Shown here piece after piece: positions 63,309 to 64,000 of a stretch of DNA of 64,000 nt. Made by a program: the position numbers and the translations under genes. Numbering within the stretch: position 1 is the first letter of the stretch; the number at the start of each line of letters is the position of its first letter. Location: assembly GCA_963739435.1 (NCBI GenBank), contig CAVUAN010000005.1, forward strand, positions 62,001-126,000, read 5' to 3'. The notes below the pieces were generated by a model. It was not told the DNA's origin and searched no databases. It was given only the letters and a program-made list of their open reading frames with translations. The DNA is from CAVUAN01 sp963739435. Its GTDB lineage: Bacteria; Acidobacteriota; Thermoanaerobaculia; UBA5066; Gp7-AA6.

Positions 63309-64000
63309 CGCGCCGTCTCCCTCCGCTTCGCGCCGGTCTCCCGGTCCGCTCCGAGCCCGTAGGCCGCCCGCACGCGGAATCTCGGACGGCCGCGCACCTG
63401 CTGGTAGACCCGCCCCACGTATTCCCCGACGATGCCGAGCCCGAGCATCGCGATGCCGAGCACCGTGAAGAGAATCGCAAAGAGCGTGAAGACCCCCTCG
63501 ACCTCGGCGCCGACGATCAGGCGCCGCACGAAGAGGAAGATGCCGAAGGCGATCCCGCCGAGGGCCACGAGCGTCCCGATGAAGCTGACGAGCTGAAGCG
63601 GCACGACCGAGAAGCCGGTCATCAGGTCGAAGTTCAGGCGGATGAGCCGGTAGAGCGAGTAACCCGATTCCCCCGCCGTCCGCGGCGCGTGGGCGACCTC
63701 GATCTCGACGGGACGGCGCGCGAAGCTCTGCCCGAGCGCCGGCAGGAACGTCGAGGCCTCGTCGCACTGGTTGATCTCGTCCACGATGTCCCGAGAGTAC
63801 GCCCGCAGCATGCAGCCGAAGTCGGACAACTTCATCTGCGTGATCGCCACCGTCATCCTGTTGACGGCGAACGAGGCGGCGCGCCGGAAGAAGGAGTCCT
63901 GACGGCCCTGCCGCACGCCCCCCACGAGGTCGTACCCCTCCTCGATTTTCGCCAGCAATTTCGGGATCTCCTCGGGCGGATTCTGCAGGTCGGCGTCGAG
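63305..64000 (-). CDS. arnC: Undecaprenyl-phosphate 4-deoxy-4-formamido-arabinose transferase ArnC (5' end outside window)
   Basis: The visible 231 C-terminal residues begin at LDADLQNPPEEIPKLL (D-x-D metal motif) and continue with GGVRQGRQDSFFRR, FGCMLRAYSRDIVDEI and EGVFTLFAILFTV. Two TM helices near the end are followed by LGIVGEYVGRVYQQVRGRPRF, as in ArnC of the GT2 family. It loads formyl-Ara4N on undecaprenyl phosphate at the cytoplasmic face. First of the four arn genes in the window, with the start beyond 64000. Confidence 0.9.
   Translation of the reverse strand, partial: LDADLQNPPEEIPKLLAKIEEGYDLVGGVRQGRQDSFFRRAASFAVNRMTVAITQMKLSDFGCMLRAYSRDIVDEINQCDEASTFLPALGQSFARRPVEIEVAHAPRTAGESGYSLYRLIRLNFDLMTGFSVVPLQLVSFIGTLVALGGIAFGIFLFVRRLIVGAEVEGVFTLFAILFTVLGIAMLGLGIVGEYVGRVYQQVRGRPRFRVRAAYGLGADRETGAKRRETAR

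Overview
The window is high-GC DNA from a Gram-negative (diderm) bacterium: it carries lptD, a TonB-domain protein, genes for lipid A 4-amino-4-deoxy-arabinose modification and a type IV pilus system. The prepilin sequences (GFTLIELL... followed by RGKQKRTM.DMR) and the mix of gene families resemble Acidobacteriota. That is an inference from memory of the families, not a database result. No rRNA, tRNA, CRISPR array, insertion sequence or prophage was recognised.

Layout. (1) 1-7.6 kb, minus strand: thiolase, a methyltransferase-domain protein, 3-oxoacid CoA-transferase subunits A and B, lptD, rmlD and a dolichol-kinase-like gene, mostly joined by 4-nt start/stop overlaps. (2) 7.7-11 kb, plus strand: ruvX, mltG and a pseudokinase-TonB fusion. 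(3) 11.1-16.2 kb, minus strand: a periplasmic DsbA-like protein and a three-gene acyl-CoA carboxylase (free biotinyl protein, biotin carboxylase, carboxyltransferase) behind a small DUF507-like gene. (4) 16.2-22.3 kb: a tldD/tldE-like pair, a TPR protein, an MXAN_5187-like protein and selA. Most of these carry single-base frameshifts. (5) 22.6-44.7 kb, type IV pilus region: a sigma-54 response regulator, an FxLYD protein, a PilY1-like protein of about 1,926 residues with a long Thr-rich stalk, four minor pilins, a HEAT-PilT fusion, a second PilT, a PilS-like kinase, prepilin peptidase and two major-type pilins behind a good -24/-12 promoter. (6) 39-60 kb: membrane glycosyltransferases interleaved with the pilus genes (three YfhO-like proteins, several GT-C proteins, two polyprenol-phosphate GT2 enzymes, an STT3/PglB-like protein) and an M20 peptidase lipoprotein. 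(7) 60.4-64 kb, minus strand: arnC, an arnA split into two genes, and arnD.

The pilus genes and the glycosylation genes are intermixed, so a plausible joint role is a glycosylated type IV pilus or cell surface. The PilS/PilR-like pair probably acts on the sigma-54 promoter of the pilins.

The intergenic spaces hold at least four families of paired structured repeats. In two families the stems differ between copies but stay complementary (covariation). About 17 single-base indels, mostly insertions, interrupt ten otherwise well-conserved genes. They are either consensus errors or recent decay, and the affected genes are annotated across their full reconstructed span.
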